This document shows, piece by piece, positions 1-6,224 of a DNA stretch of 6,918 bases. The translations under genes were made by a program, and so were the position numbers. This DNA is from Pseudomonadota bacterium. GTDB taxonomy: Bacteria; Pseudomonadota; Gammaproteobacteria; Burkholderiales; Methylophilaceae. The stretch is from assembly GCA_029549705.1 (NCBI GenBank), contig JAKPIR010000237.1, forward strand, positions 1 to 6,918, written 5' to 3'. Position 1 is the stretch's first letter, and every line of letters begins with the position of its first letter. Under the pieces are notes generated by a model. That model saw only the letters and a program-made list of their open reading frames with translations. It searched no databases and was not told the DNA's origin.

Positions 1-10
1 ATAAACTGCG

Positions 11-1258
11 TTGAAAAATCCCGCTTCTTACACAGTCGCCATTATCGGCGCTGGCCCCGCCGGGCTTATGGCGGCAGAAACACTCAGTGCGCACGCGGTT
101 GATGTGCATGTGTATGACGCCATGCCCAGCGTTGGCCGTAAATTTTTGATGGCAGGCAAAGGCGGTATGAATATTACCCATGCAGAACCTGCAACACAAT
201 TTATCACGCGTTATGGTATTAGGCAGAATCAAATCGCCTCCATGCTCCAACAATTTGACGCTACCGACCTGCGAGACTGGGTGCATCATCTTGGTATTGA
301 AACATTTGTCGGATCGTCTGGACGCGTATTTCCGACGGAGATGAAAGCCGCACCTTTACTGCGTGCATGGTTACACCGATTACGTCACGCCGGGGTGCAT
401 TTTCATGTGCGCCACTATTGGCAAGGTTGGGATGCACAAAAAAACCTATGCTTTCACACGCCACTAGGCCCCTATTCTACCCAACCTGATGCCGTTATTC
501 TGGCACTGGGCGGCGGCAGTTGGGCCAAACTGGGTTCTGATGGAAAATGGCTGCCACATCTTGTGCAGCAGGGCATCAAGGTGGAACCCCTCAGGCCTGC
601 CAATTGCGGCTTCAACGTAGGTTGGAGTGACTATTTTCAAACACATTTTGCCGGCACGCCGCTAAAAACCATTACCGTCAAATATGCTGACAAACAGCAT
701 GTTACACATGAAAAATCAGGCGAAATGATGGTGACCGCAAACGGCGTTGAAGGCAGCCTGATTTATGCAATTTCAGCAACACTGCGCGATGCTATCGAGG
801 CCGATGGTCATGTGCGGATATATCTGGATTTGCTTCCGCATAAAAATATTGATGCTGTTATTCAAGAAGTTGCACGTCCACGTGGCTCACGCTCACTGGC
901 GAGCCATCTTCAAAGTCGGCTGAATTTAAAGGGCGTGAAAGTAGCCCTGCTCCGAGAAGTACTCGCGGCCGAAGCGTTTAACGACCCGGTGCAACTTGGC
1001 AACGCCATCAAAGCCTTGCCGCTTAAGCTCAACGCCACACGCCCTTTGGATGAAGCCATCAGCAGTGCGGGCGGCGTATCATTTGCAGACTTGAATGAAG
1101 ATTTAATGCTGACCAAATTACCAGGCGTATTCTGCGCCGGTGAAATGCTGGATTGGGAAGCGCCAACCGGCGGTTACTTACTCACCGCCTGCTTTGCCAG
1201 TGGGCGTGTTGCGGGCAATGGCGTTTACACTTGGCTACAAAAAACGCACCCCATTTAA
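11..1258 (+). CDS. TIGR03862-type FAD-dependent flavoprotein (HI0933/YhiN-like)
   Basis: A 415-residue cytosolic flavoprotein of the HI0933-like family, closest in style to the TIGR03862 subgroup; its substrate and physiological role are not known to me. An N-terminal Rossmann FAD-binding motif, GAGPAG, lies at residues 13-18, and the following strand ends in an acidic residue (YDA, 35-37). The family block GRKFLMAGKGGMNIT is at 42-56, GSSGRVFPTE at 101-110, ALGGGSWAKLGSDG at 165-178, and the C-terminal AGEMLDWEAPTGGY at 376-389, which closes the FAD site in this family. The length is normal. The start is a TTG: an in-frame stop lies at 2-4 and the first in-frame ATG falls inside the FAD motif region (residue 20), so TTG is the only reasonable choice. 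Only ten bases precede it, with no clear ribosome site. A strong terminator follows 26 bases after the stop. The family call is firm; no biochemical function is assigned. Confidence 0.93.
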   Translation: MKNPASYTVAIIGAGPAGLMAAETLSAHAVDVHVYDAMPSVGRKFLMAGKGGMNITHAEPATQFITRYGIRQNQIASMLQQFDATDLRDWVHHLGIETFVGSSGRVFPTEMKAAPLLRAWLHRLRHAGVHFHVRHYWQGWDAQKNLCFHTPLGPYSTQPDAVILALGGGSWAKLGSDGKWLPHLVQQGIKVEPLRPANCGFNVGWSDYFQTHFAGTPLKTITVKYADKQHVTHEKSGEMMVTANGVEGSLIYAISATLRDAIEADGHVRIYLDLLPHKNIDAVIQEVARPRGSRSLASHLQSRLNLKGVKVALLREVLAAEAFNDPVQLGNAIKALPLKLNATRPLDEAISSAGGVSFADLNEDLMLTKLPGVFCAGEMLDWEAPTGGYLLTACFASGRVAGNGVYTWLQKTHPI

Positions 1259-1284
1259 GCACACTTTAATATCAAACCTTTTAA

Positions 1285-1333
1285 GCTGCCCTGCAAGCCT
1301 TTATTTATAAGGCTTGCAGGGCAGCGTTTTTTT
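1285..1333 (+). terminator. Strong intrinsic terminator after the flavoprotein gene
   Basis: A perfect 16-bp inverted repeat (arms 1285-1300 and 1310-1325), extendable by one T-A pair to 17 bp with a 7-base loop, is followed after one G by seven T residues (1327-1333). It closes the flavoprotein transcript and insulates the heat-shock promoter that begins about 40 bases downstream. The left flank has no matching A-run, so it should work mainly rightwards. Confidence 0.95.
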
Positions 1334-1369
1334 CTCGCAGTAATTTTCTACAAAAAAACCTATTTTTCA

Positions 1370-1396
1370 CTTGAAAAATAACAACCACACCCAATT
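1370..1396 (+). promoter_or_regulatory. Predicted sigma-32 (RpoH) heat-shock promoter for hsp20
   Basis: CTTGAAA at 1370-1376 matches the sigma-32 -35 consensus exactly. After a 12-base spacer, ACCCAATT at 1389-1396 matches five of the seven fixed positions of the -10 consensus CCCCATnT. No good sigma-70 -10 box lies 16-18 bases after the TTGAAA. The implied transcription start is around 1402-1405, giving a leader of roughly 55 bases before the small heat-shock protein gene. The match is seen in the sequence; its use by RpoH is inferred. Confidence 0.7.
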
Positions 1397-1431
1397 TAGG
1401 CGTTAGGGGATATTGTAGATTTTTTCATCAC

Positions 1432-1458
1432 GATTTATTTTTTTTGAAGGAGTAAATT
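1432..1458 (+). promoter_or_regulatory. Candidate fourU-type RNA thermometer over the hsp20 Shine-Dalgarno
   Basis: The leader RNA just before the hsp20 ATG can form a hairpin that buries the ribosome site AAGGAG (1447-1452). AUUUA at 1433-1437 pairs with UAAAU at 1453-1457. U1438-U1442 pair with A1448-G1452 through A-U and G-U pairs, so U1439-U1442 face AGGA (1448-1451), the defining fourU arrangement. G1432-U1458 could add a pair at the base. The stem is about ten consecutive weak pairs around a five-base loop, as expected for a helix that melts on warming. A second U-tract with a C (1420-1426) can pair instead with GAAGGAG (1446-1452). FourU elements are known upstream of hsp20-type genes such as Salmonella agsA. 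The pairing is seen directly; thermal switching is inferred. Confidence 0.6.
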
Positions 1459-1887
1459 ATGTCTCAACTTGCAAGACTCAATAACGCATTATTGAATGAT
1501 TTTTTTGGTGACCGTCGCGCGCAAGGCTATTTTGTCAGCCCACTTCATGGAGAAGGCATTACGAGTTCATTTAAAGTGGACATCAAAGATACCGATAAAG
1601 CCTATGTGTTTCATGCTGAAATTCCTGGCGTAAAAAAAGAAGACCTGAATTTAACGGTAGATGGCAGCACAGTCACCATTGCGGCTGAAATCAAACAGCA
1701 CGACCAGAAAACTGAAGAGGGTCAGGTAGTGCGTAGCGAGCGCTATTTTGGGGCGGTTTCCAGAAGTTTCCAATTGCCGGTAGATGTTGATCAGGAACAC
1801 GCCGAAGCGACCTATGAAAACGGTGTACTAGCGTTAACACTGCCGAAAAAAATAACGGTAGCAGGTAAGCGGATTTCTGTACGCTAA
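1459..1887 (+). CDS. Small heat-shock protein, Hsp20/alpha-crystallin family
   Basis: A 142-residue ATP-independent holdase chaperone that binds unfolding proteins in the cytosol under heat stress and passes them to DnaK/ClpB. A short N-terminal arm (about 1-35) precedes the alpha-crystallin domain (about 36-130). Family marks include FHAEIPGVKKEDL (51-63), the RSERYFGAVSRSFQLP stretch (92-107) and the signature ENGVLALTLPK (120-130). The C-terminal tail carries an I-x-V motif (I139, V141), the IxI-type anchor used in oligomer assembly. Length is typical of bacterial class A Hsp20 proteins. The ATG is set by AAGGAG at 1447-1452, six bases upstream. The gene appears to be monocistronic, with terminators on both sides, and it has a sigma-32-like promoter and a possible RNA thermometer upstream. 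I do not assign ibpA because the exact orthology is not clear. Confidence 0.96.
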   Translation: MSQLARLNNALLNDFFGDRRAQGYFVSPLHGEGITSSFKVDIKDTDKAYVFHAEIPGVKKEDLNLTVDGSTVTIAAEIKQHDQKTEEGQVVRSERYFGAVSRSFQLPVDVDQEHAEATYENGVLALTLPKKITVAGKRISVR

Positions 1888-1903
1888 CTGTGCGGTTGCC
1901 GAT

Positions 1904-1933
1904 AAAAAGGGTGGATACAATCCACCCTTTTTT
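1904..1933. terminator. Bidirectional intrinsic terminator between convergent hsp20 and DUF486
   Basis: GGGTGGAT (1909-1916) and ATCCACCC (1920-1927) form a perfect 8-bp stem around a three-base loop. The stem is flanked on the left by five A (1904-1908) and on the right by six T (1928-1933). The symmetric A and T runs let it terminate hsp20 rightwards and the leftward operon ending with the DUF486 gene. It lies 16 bases after the hsp20 stop and 27 bases beyond the DUF486 stop. Confidence 0.92.
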
Positions 1934-1960
1934 ATTGTGCTAGCTTAATCATGCCACAAC

Positions 1961-2302
1961 TTATGTTCTAAACATAAAATAAACCGCGCCCATCAAACAC
2001 AGCCCTGCCCACAAAAAATCCAGCTTGAGCGGTTGTTGCATATAAAAAATGGCAAAAGGAACAAATACCGACAACGTAATGACTTCTTGCAGAATTTTTA
2101 GCTGTGCTAAAGTCATCACTGTAAAACCAATGCGGTTAGCTGGCACTTGAAACAAATATTCCAGTAGCGCTACGCCCCAGCTCACAAGCGCTGCGACTAT
2201 CCAAGGTTTGTTATTGAGGTTTTTAAGGTGTGCGTACCAGGCAAACGTCATAAATACGTTTGAAATCGTGAGTAAGAGTACCGTTTTTAAAATAATTGGC
2301 AT
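1961..2302 (-). CDS. DUF486 (DMT superfamily, PF04342) small membrane protein
   Basis: A 113-residue inner-membrane protein of the DUF486/DMT_6 family, distantly related to drug/metabolite transporters; no substrate is established. Four hydrophobic segments are visible at about 5-22, 33-51, 68-88 and 93-111. Family blocks include AWYAHLK (21-27), ALLEYLFQVPANRIG (45-59) and QLKILQEVITL (67-77). The length is that of the complete family. The ATG at 2300-2302 has only a poor upstream ribosome site (a GGGT about ten bases away). It lies 57 bases after glnB in the same direction with no terminator between, so it may be the last gene of the operon and end at the bidirectional terminator. A separate promoter in that gap cannot be ruled out. 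A functional link to PII is not supported by the sequence. Confidence 0.9.
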   Translation of the reverse strand: MPIILKTVLLLTISNVFMTFAWYAHLKNLNNKPWIVAALVSWGVALLEYLFQVPANRIGFTVMTLAQLKILQEVITLSVFVPFAIFYMQQPLKLDFLWAGLCLMGAVYFMFRT

Positions 2303-2359
2303 GTCATTTTACCCGCGCTCATCAGTCCTTTAACAACACAACTCTCAGTAAAATAGCGC

Positions 2360-2698
2360 TTATACCGCAGATTCGCCCGTTTCGCCGGTACGAATGCGGA
2401 TGACTTGCTCGACTGCGCTGACAAAGATTTTGCCATCGCCAATTTTGCCGGTGTGTGCCGCTTTAATGATGGCTTCAATGGCAGAATCGACCAGATTGTC
2501 AGGTAACACGAGTTCAAGTTTAATTTTAGGTAAAAAATCAACCACGTATTCAGCACCGCGATAAAGTTCGGTATGGCCTTTTTGGCGCCCAAACCCTTTC
2601 ACCTCAGTCGCAGTCAGGCCATTTACGCCGATAAGTGACAAGGCCTCTCTGACTTCATCCAACTTAAAGGGTTTAATGATTGCTTCAATTTTTTTCAT
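2360..2698 (-). CDS. glnB: PII nitrogen regulatory signal protein, GlnB type
   Basis: A 112-residue cytosolic PII protein, which forms trimers that read 2-oxoglutarate and ATP/ADP and control nitrogen-related targets by direct binding. It aligns along its whole length with E. coli GlnB as I remember it. The T-loop (about 37-55) is intact, with Tyr51 in RGAEY, the uridylylation site of enterobacterial PII. The B-loop TGKIGDGKIF (83-92) and the C-loop RIRTGE (101-106) that hold the nucleotide are conserved. A longer reading from an ATG at 2741-2743 adds 15 unrelated residues. The start at 2698 is preferred because it gives the standard MKKIEAIIKPFK opening and exact family length, and has a good ribosome site. 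The gene follows nadE by 51 bases. PII proteins are known to regulate glutamine-dependent NAD+ synthetase in some proteobacteria, which suits this pairing. GlnB rather than GlnK is inferred from sequence style and from the lack of an adjacent amtB in view. Confidence 0.96.
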   Translation of the reverse strand: MKKIEAIIKPFKLDEVREALSLIGVNGLTATEVKGFGRQKGHTELYRGAEYVVDFLPKIKLELVLPDNLVDSAIEAIIKAAHTGKIGDGKIFVSAVEQVIRIRTGETGESAV

Positions 2699-2706
2699 AT
2701 TAGTTA

Positions 2707-2711
2707 TCCTC
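2707..2711 (-). promoter_or_regulatory. Ribosome binding site deciding the glnB start
   Basis: On the minus strand this reads GAGGA, eight bases before the ATG at 2696-2698. It supports the 112-residue form over the in-frame ATG 15 codons upstream, which sits only six bases after the nadE stop. Confidence 0.85.
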
Positions 2712-2749
2712 AAAAATGATGATTGATTGCCTGATTTGTACAAAAAAGT

Positions 2750-4366
2750 TTATTCAGTAAAAAGTGTATCAAAATCCAATTTAACAGTAATCGGATAGCG
2801 TCGGTCTTTACCAAAACCACGGTCGGTAATACGCACCCCTACCGGTGCTTGGCGGCGTTTATATTCATTGCGGTCTATCAGTTTCATCACGCGACTCACG
2901 TCTGCTGCCTGATAGCCTAGCGCAATAATTTCTGCCCGGCTTAAATCATCTTCAACGTAGGCTTCGATAATGCCATCTAATATTTCGTAAGGCGGCAAAC
3001 TGTCCTGATCAAGCTGATTTTCTCGTAATTCAGCCGATGGTGGGCGCGTAATAATACGCTGCGGAATAACTTGCGACAGGCTGTTTCGGTACTGGCTCAG
3101 TTTATACACTAAGGTTTTAGGAACATCCTTCAACAAGGCAAAGCCGCCAGCCATATCCCCATAAAGCGTACAGTAGCCTACGGCCATTTCACTTTTGTTG
3201 CCAGTGGTGACGACAATACTGCCAAATTTGTTGGATAGTGCCATCAGCAGCATGCCGCGTATACGCGCCTGCAGATTTTCCTCTGTTGTATCAAACGGCA
3301 ATTCTGCAAACTCAGTTGAAAGCGCACTTCTAAATTGCTCAAAAAGAGTCGCGATGGGAATCAAACTGTGTTTTACCCCAAGTATATTGGCCATTTCAAC
3401 GGCATCTTCCACGCTCATATTGGCAGTAAATTCCGACGACATCAACACGGCATGCACATGCTCGGCACCTAGCGCATCTACCGCTATGGCAAGCGTTAAG
3501 GCTGAATCAATACCGCCAGACAAACCCAATACCACTCCAGGAAAACCATTTTTACGCACGTAATCCCGTAGGCCTAGGGTAAGCGCCTGATAAACGGAAG
3601 CCTCTACACTTAAATGCGGCGCGATTCTGCCCGCGAGCGGTTTGGCTGACTGAAAATCTACGATAGCAATTTCATGTTCAAAGGTATTTAAATGATGCGT
3701 AATCGTGCCCGTATCACTCAACACAAACGAGCCGCCATCAAAAACAAGCTCATCCTGACCGCCCACCATATTGACATAAAAAATCGGTAAGGTGGTTTCA
3801 GCCACGCGCTCGCGCAGTACCTCTAAACGCGTGCGATGCTTTTCAATATGGAATGGCGAGGCGTTGAGCGCAATCAGCAATTGTGCTCCGGCTGCTTTTG
3901 CTTTGAGCGCAGGTGCCGTCTCCCAAACGTCGGCACAAATCAGCACACCAATTTTGATAGATTGATGCTCAAAAACCAGCGCATGTTCACCTGCTGCAAA
4001 ATAACGTTTTTCATCAAACACACTGTAATTTGGCAGTGCGTGTTTATGGTAGGTCGCGAGAATTTTACCGTCTTGAATAACCGAGGCCGCGTTATAGCAA
4101 AGTTCGCCCACCTGATGCGGATGGCCTACAATCAACGTAACACCTTGAGTTTCATCACATAACTTGTTGAGCGCGCGTGCGCAGGCCTGCAAAAAATCGT
4201 CCCTTAGCAGCAAATCTTCTGGTGGATACCCGCAAAGAGATAATTCAGGGGTCACCACGAGTGTCGCACCCTGTGATTTAGCCCGCTGCGTGTATGCGAT
4301 GATTTGCGCGACATTGCCGGCAATGTCGCCGACCATACAATTCATTTGCGCGATGGCAATTTTCAT
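2750..4366 (-). CDS. nadE: Glutamine-dependent NAD+ synthetase
   Basis: A 538-residue two-domain enzyme converting nicotinic acid adenine dinucleotide, ATP and glutamine to NAD+, the last step of NAD+ synthesis. The N-terminal nitrilase-type glutaminase domain (about 1-240) has the catalytic triad in recognisable settings: E41 in PELSLCGYPPEDLLLR, K108 in YHKHALPNY, and C144 in VLICADVWE. The C-terminal synthetase domain (about 260-538) has the pyrophosphatase P-loop SGGIDSA (283-289), TEENLQARIRG (361-371), TTGNKSEMAVGY (387-398) and the RPPSAELR block (441-448). The length is typical of the shorter bacterial glutamine-dependent form, and both halves look active. The start lies 13 bases after the ankyrin-protein stop with only a weak ribosome site, so translation may be coupled. 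With glnB directly downstream, control by PII through 2-oxoglutarate and ADP is plausible, as reported for the Azospirillum enzyme. Confidence 0.97.
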   Translation of the reverse strand: MKIAIAQMNCMVGDIAGNVAQIIAYTQRAKSQGATLVVTPELSLCGYPPEDLLLRDDFLQACARALNKLCDETQGVTLIVGHPHQVGELCYNAASVIQDGKILATYHKHALPNYSVFDEKRYFAAGEHALVFEHQSIKIGVLICADVWETAPALKAKAAGAQLLIALNASPFHIEKHRTRLEVLRERVAETTLPIFYVNMVGGQDELVFDGGSFVLSDTGTITHHLNTFEHEIAIVDFQSAKPLAGRIAPHLSVEASVYQALTLGLRDYVRKNGFPGVVLGLSGGIDSALTLAIAVDALGAEHVHAVLMSSEFTANMSVEDAVEMANILGVKHSLIPIATLFEQFRSALSTEFAELPFDTTEENLQARIRGMLLMALSNKFGSIVVTTGNKSEMAVGYCTLYGDMAGGFALLKDVPKTLVYKLSQYRNSLSQVIPQRIITRPPSAELRENQLDQDSLPPYEILDGIIEAYVEDDLSRAEIIALGYQAADVSRVMKLIDRNEYKRRQAPVGVRITDRGFGKDRRYPITVKLDFDTLFTE

Positions 4367-4379
4367 GTTGCGTTGACCA

Positions 4380-5324
4380 CTAATACTTGCCGCCGGCGGC
4401 TTTAATCATCTTAGCGATTTCAGTGTGCTGGCCTTTTAGGGCATATACCAAAGCCGTTAACCCATATTGGTCTTTGGCTTTCACGTTCACATCGTGGTCG
4501 ATGAGTAATTTCACAATTTCGGCTTTGCCGCTATCAACCGCCACATGAAGCAACGGCGTACCTTCTGCATCCTGATTATTCACATCGGCACCCGCCTCTA
4601 CCAGCACCGTGGCGGCTTCAATGTTAGATTTTTTCACTGCCCAGGTCAGCGCCGTCCATTTAGATCGGTCTTTCTGATTGACGTTCGCCCCCGCTTTTGC
4701 CAATAGCGCGACCACTGGCGCATGGCCTTCACGTGCGGCAATCATCAGTGCTGTTGCGCCTAATTTATCTTGCGCCCTTGGGTCTGCTTTATTCGCCAAT
4801 AAAATATCAATGGTTGGAATATCACCATTTTTTGCAGCATACATTAATACCGTTTTACCACTATCACTTTTGGCGTTCACATCAATGCCGTGCTTGATCA
4901 GCAAATCAACACTTTGCGAAAACCCTGATGATGCTGCCAAGCCAAGCGCACTCCAGCCTGCGGTATCGCGAACTTTTGGATCAGCGCCTTTTTCAAGGAG
5001 TACAGCAATGGTTGCTACATGATTTTTCTTTGCCGCATACATCAGCGGCGTCCAGCCGCCATTGTCAACCGCATTCATGTCCGCGCCCTTTTCAATCAGG
5101 CTTGCGACAACCTCTGCCTTATCTTTACGCGCCGCATACATCAAGGCAGTGATACCCTCACCATCTTTGGCATTTGGGTTTGCCCCGCTGGCAAGCAAGG
5201 CATTCACCGTAGCCAAATCACCCTTAGACGATGCCGTGAGTAAATAGGTAATGTCTTCGGCAGCCATCACTGGCATAGTCATGAAGAGCAAGATAAGCGC
5301 AAAACGCCTGAGAAATATTTTCAT
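4380..5324 (-). CDS. Predicted exported ankyrin-repeat protein
   Basis: A 314-residue protein with nothing but ankyrin repeats after an apparent Sec signal peptide. From the chosen ATG the N-terminus reads MKIFLRRFALILLFMTMPVMA followed by AEDITY: positive residues, a hydrophobic core, and a likely signal peptidase I site after VMA (about residue 21). About nine 33-residue ankyrin repeats then fill the rest, many with the T-A-L-M-x-A-A and G-A-D-x-N-x-x-D pattern; the last is truncated and ends GGKY. No enzymatic domain is visible. In-frame ATGs at 5378 and 5363 lie inside sucD and would put 18 or 13 extra, mostly basic residues before the signal sequence. The start at 5324, seven bases after the sucD stop, is preferred. 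Ankyrin repeats bind proteins, so a periplasmic scaffold or inhibitor is possible, but no partner can be named from the sequence. Co-transcription with sucCD and nadE is inferred from spacing. Confidence 0.9.
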   Translation of the reverse strand: MKIFLRRFALILLFMTMPVMAAEDITYLLTASSKGDLATVNALLASGANPNAKDGEGITALMYAARKDKAEVVASLIEKGADMNAVDNGGWTPLMYAAKKNHVATIAVLLEKGADPKVRDTAGWSALGLAASSGFSQSVDLLIKHGIDVNAKSDSGKTVLMYAAKNGDIPTIDILLANKADPRAQDKLGATALMIAAREGHAPVVALLAKAGANVNQKDRSKWTALTWAVKKSNIEAATVLVEAGADVNNQDAEGTPLLHVAVDSGKAEIVKLLIDHDVNVKAKDQYGLTALVYALKGQHTEIAKMIKAAGGKY

Positions 5325-5331
5325 AAATTGT

Positions 5332-6219
5332 TTATGCACCCTTTTTGTTAGCTTTAATTGCATCAAGTACCGCTTCACCGAGGCCCGCAGGGGAAGTTGC
5401 CACTACGGCGCCAGCACGTTCCAACGCGCGAATTTTATCGACGGCCTTACCGCTACCCCCTGAAATAATTGCCCCAGCATGGCCCATGCGCTTGCCCGCA
5501 GGCGCAGTCTGCCCAGCAATATAGGCTGCAACCGGCTTCGTGACATGACTTTTAATAAACTCTGCCGCCGCTTCTTCGTCCGTTCCACCGATTTCACCCA
5601 CCATAATAATGGCCTCTGTTTCAGGATCGGCTTCAAACATGGCTAAACATTCAATAAAATTCAAGCCTTTAATCGGGTCGCCACCTATCCCAACACAGGT
5701 CGTTTGGCCTAACCCTAAGGCAGTGGTTTGATGCACGGCTTCATACGTCAATGTTCCAGAGCGCGACACGACGCCCACCTTACCGCGCAAGTGAATGCTA
5801 CCAGGCATAATACCGATTTTGCACTCATCGGGTGTGATAATGCCTGGGCAATTGGGGCCAATCAGTTTGGTGCCGTTGGCTTTGAGCGCGGCTTTTACGT
5901 TGAGCATATCCAGCACTGGAATGCCTTCAGTGATACAGATAATCAATGCAATGCCTGCGTCACTTGCTTCTAAAATGGAATCGGCCGCAAAGGCTGGCGG
6001 TACGTAGATGACACTTGCGTTGGCGCTGGTTTCAAGTACAGCATCACGCATGGTGTTAAACACCGGTAAACCTAAGTGCAACTGCCCACCCTTACCGGGT
6101 GTTACACCGCCCACCATTTTGGTGCCGTAAGCCAGCGCTTGTTCAGAGTGAAAAGTGCCTTGCTTGCCAGTAAAGCCCTGACATAACACTTTGGTATTTT
6201 TATTCACTAATATACTCAT
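5332..6219 (-). CDS. sucD: Succinyl-CoA synthetase (succinate-CoA ligase) alpha subunit
   Basis: The 295-residue alpha subunit of the TCA-cycle enzyme that interconverts succinyl-CoA and succinate with formation or use of ATP/GTP. The N-terminal CoA-binding domain carries GFTGKQGTFHSEQA (15-28) and GGVTPGKGG (37-45). GPNCPGII (121-128) and SRSGTLTYEA (152-161) follow. The phosphorylated active-site histidine is H247 in GKRMGHAGAIISGG (242-255). The length matches the family. The start lies five bases after the sucC stop. Its ribosome site AAAGG lies within the last two sense codons of sucC, a normal arrangement for translationally coupled subunits of one complex. All family motifs I can recall are intact. 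Confidence 0.98.
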   Translation of the reverse strand: MSILVNKNTKVLCQGFTGKQGTFHSEQALAYGTKMVGGVTPGKGGQLHLGLPVFNTMRDAVLETSANASVIYVPPAFAADSILEASDAGIALIICITEGIPVLDMLNVKAALKANGTKLIGPNCPGIITPDECKIGIMPGSIHLRGKVGVVSRSGTLTYEAVHQTTALGLGQTTCVGIGGDPIKGLNFIECLAMFEADPETEAIIMVGEIGGTDEEAAAEFIKSHVTKPVAAYIAGQTAPAGKRMGHAGAIISGGSGKAVDKIRALERAGAVVATSPAGLGEAVLDAIKANKKGA

Positions 6220-6224
6220 ACTAC

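Noticed and set aside
2306..2354. Inverted repeat ATTTTAC (2306-2312) / GTAAAAT (2348-2354) spanning the glnB-DUF486 gap, with one arm just upstream of the DUF486 ATG.
   Set aside because: The arms are only seven AT-rich pairs with a 35-base loop and there is no T-run. It is too weak to call a terminator or regulatory hairpin; chance is a fair explanation.
2699..2743. An N-terminal extension of glnB by 15 residues from an upstream in-frame ATG.
   Set aside because: The extension is unlike PII proteins, and a good ribosome site (2707-2711) lies between the two ATGs and serves the shorter, standard start.
2699..2749. Possible internal promoter or sigma-54 site before glnB in the nadE-glnB gap.
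   Set aside because: No GG-N10-GC pair with sigma-54 context and no well-spaced -35/-10 pair were found. TTGTAC is present but has no good -10 partner.
3195..3563. A 122-codon open frame on the plus strand opposite nadE.
   Set aside because: It is antisense to a fully conserved enzyme region and its product resembles no family I know. It is best explained as a chance frame, like the plus-strand frames opposite the ankyrin gene and sucD.
4380..5324. Repetitive DNA in the ankyrin gene as a possible unstable tandem repeat.
   Set aside because: The repeats are seen at protein level only. The DNA of the units has diverged, so this is an ordinary ankyrin array and not a recent tandem duplication.
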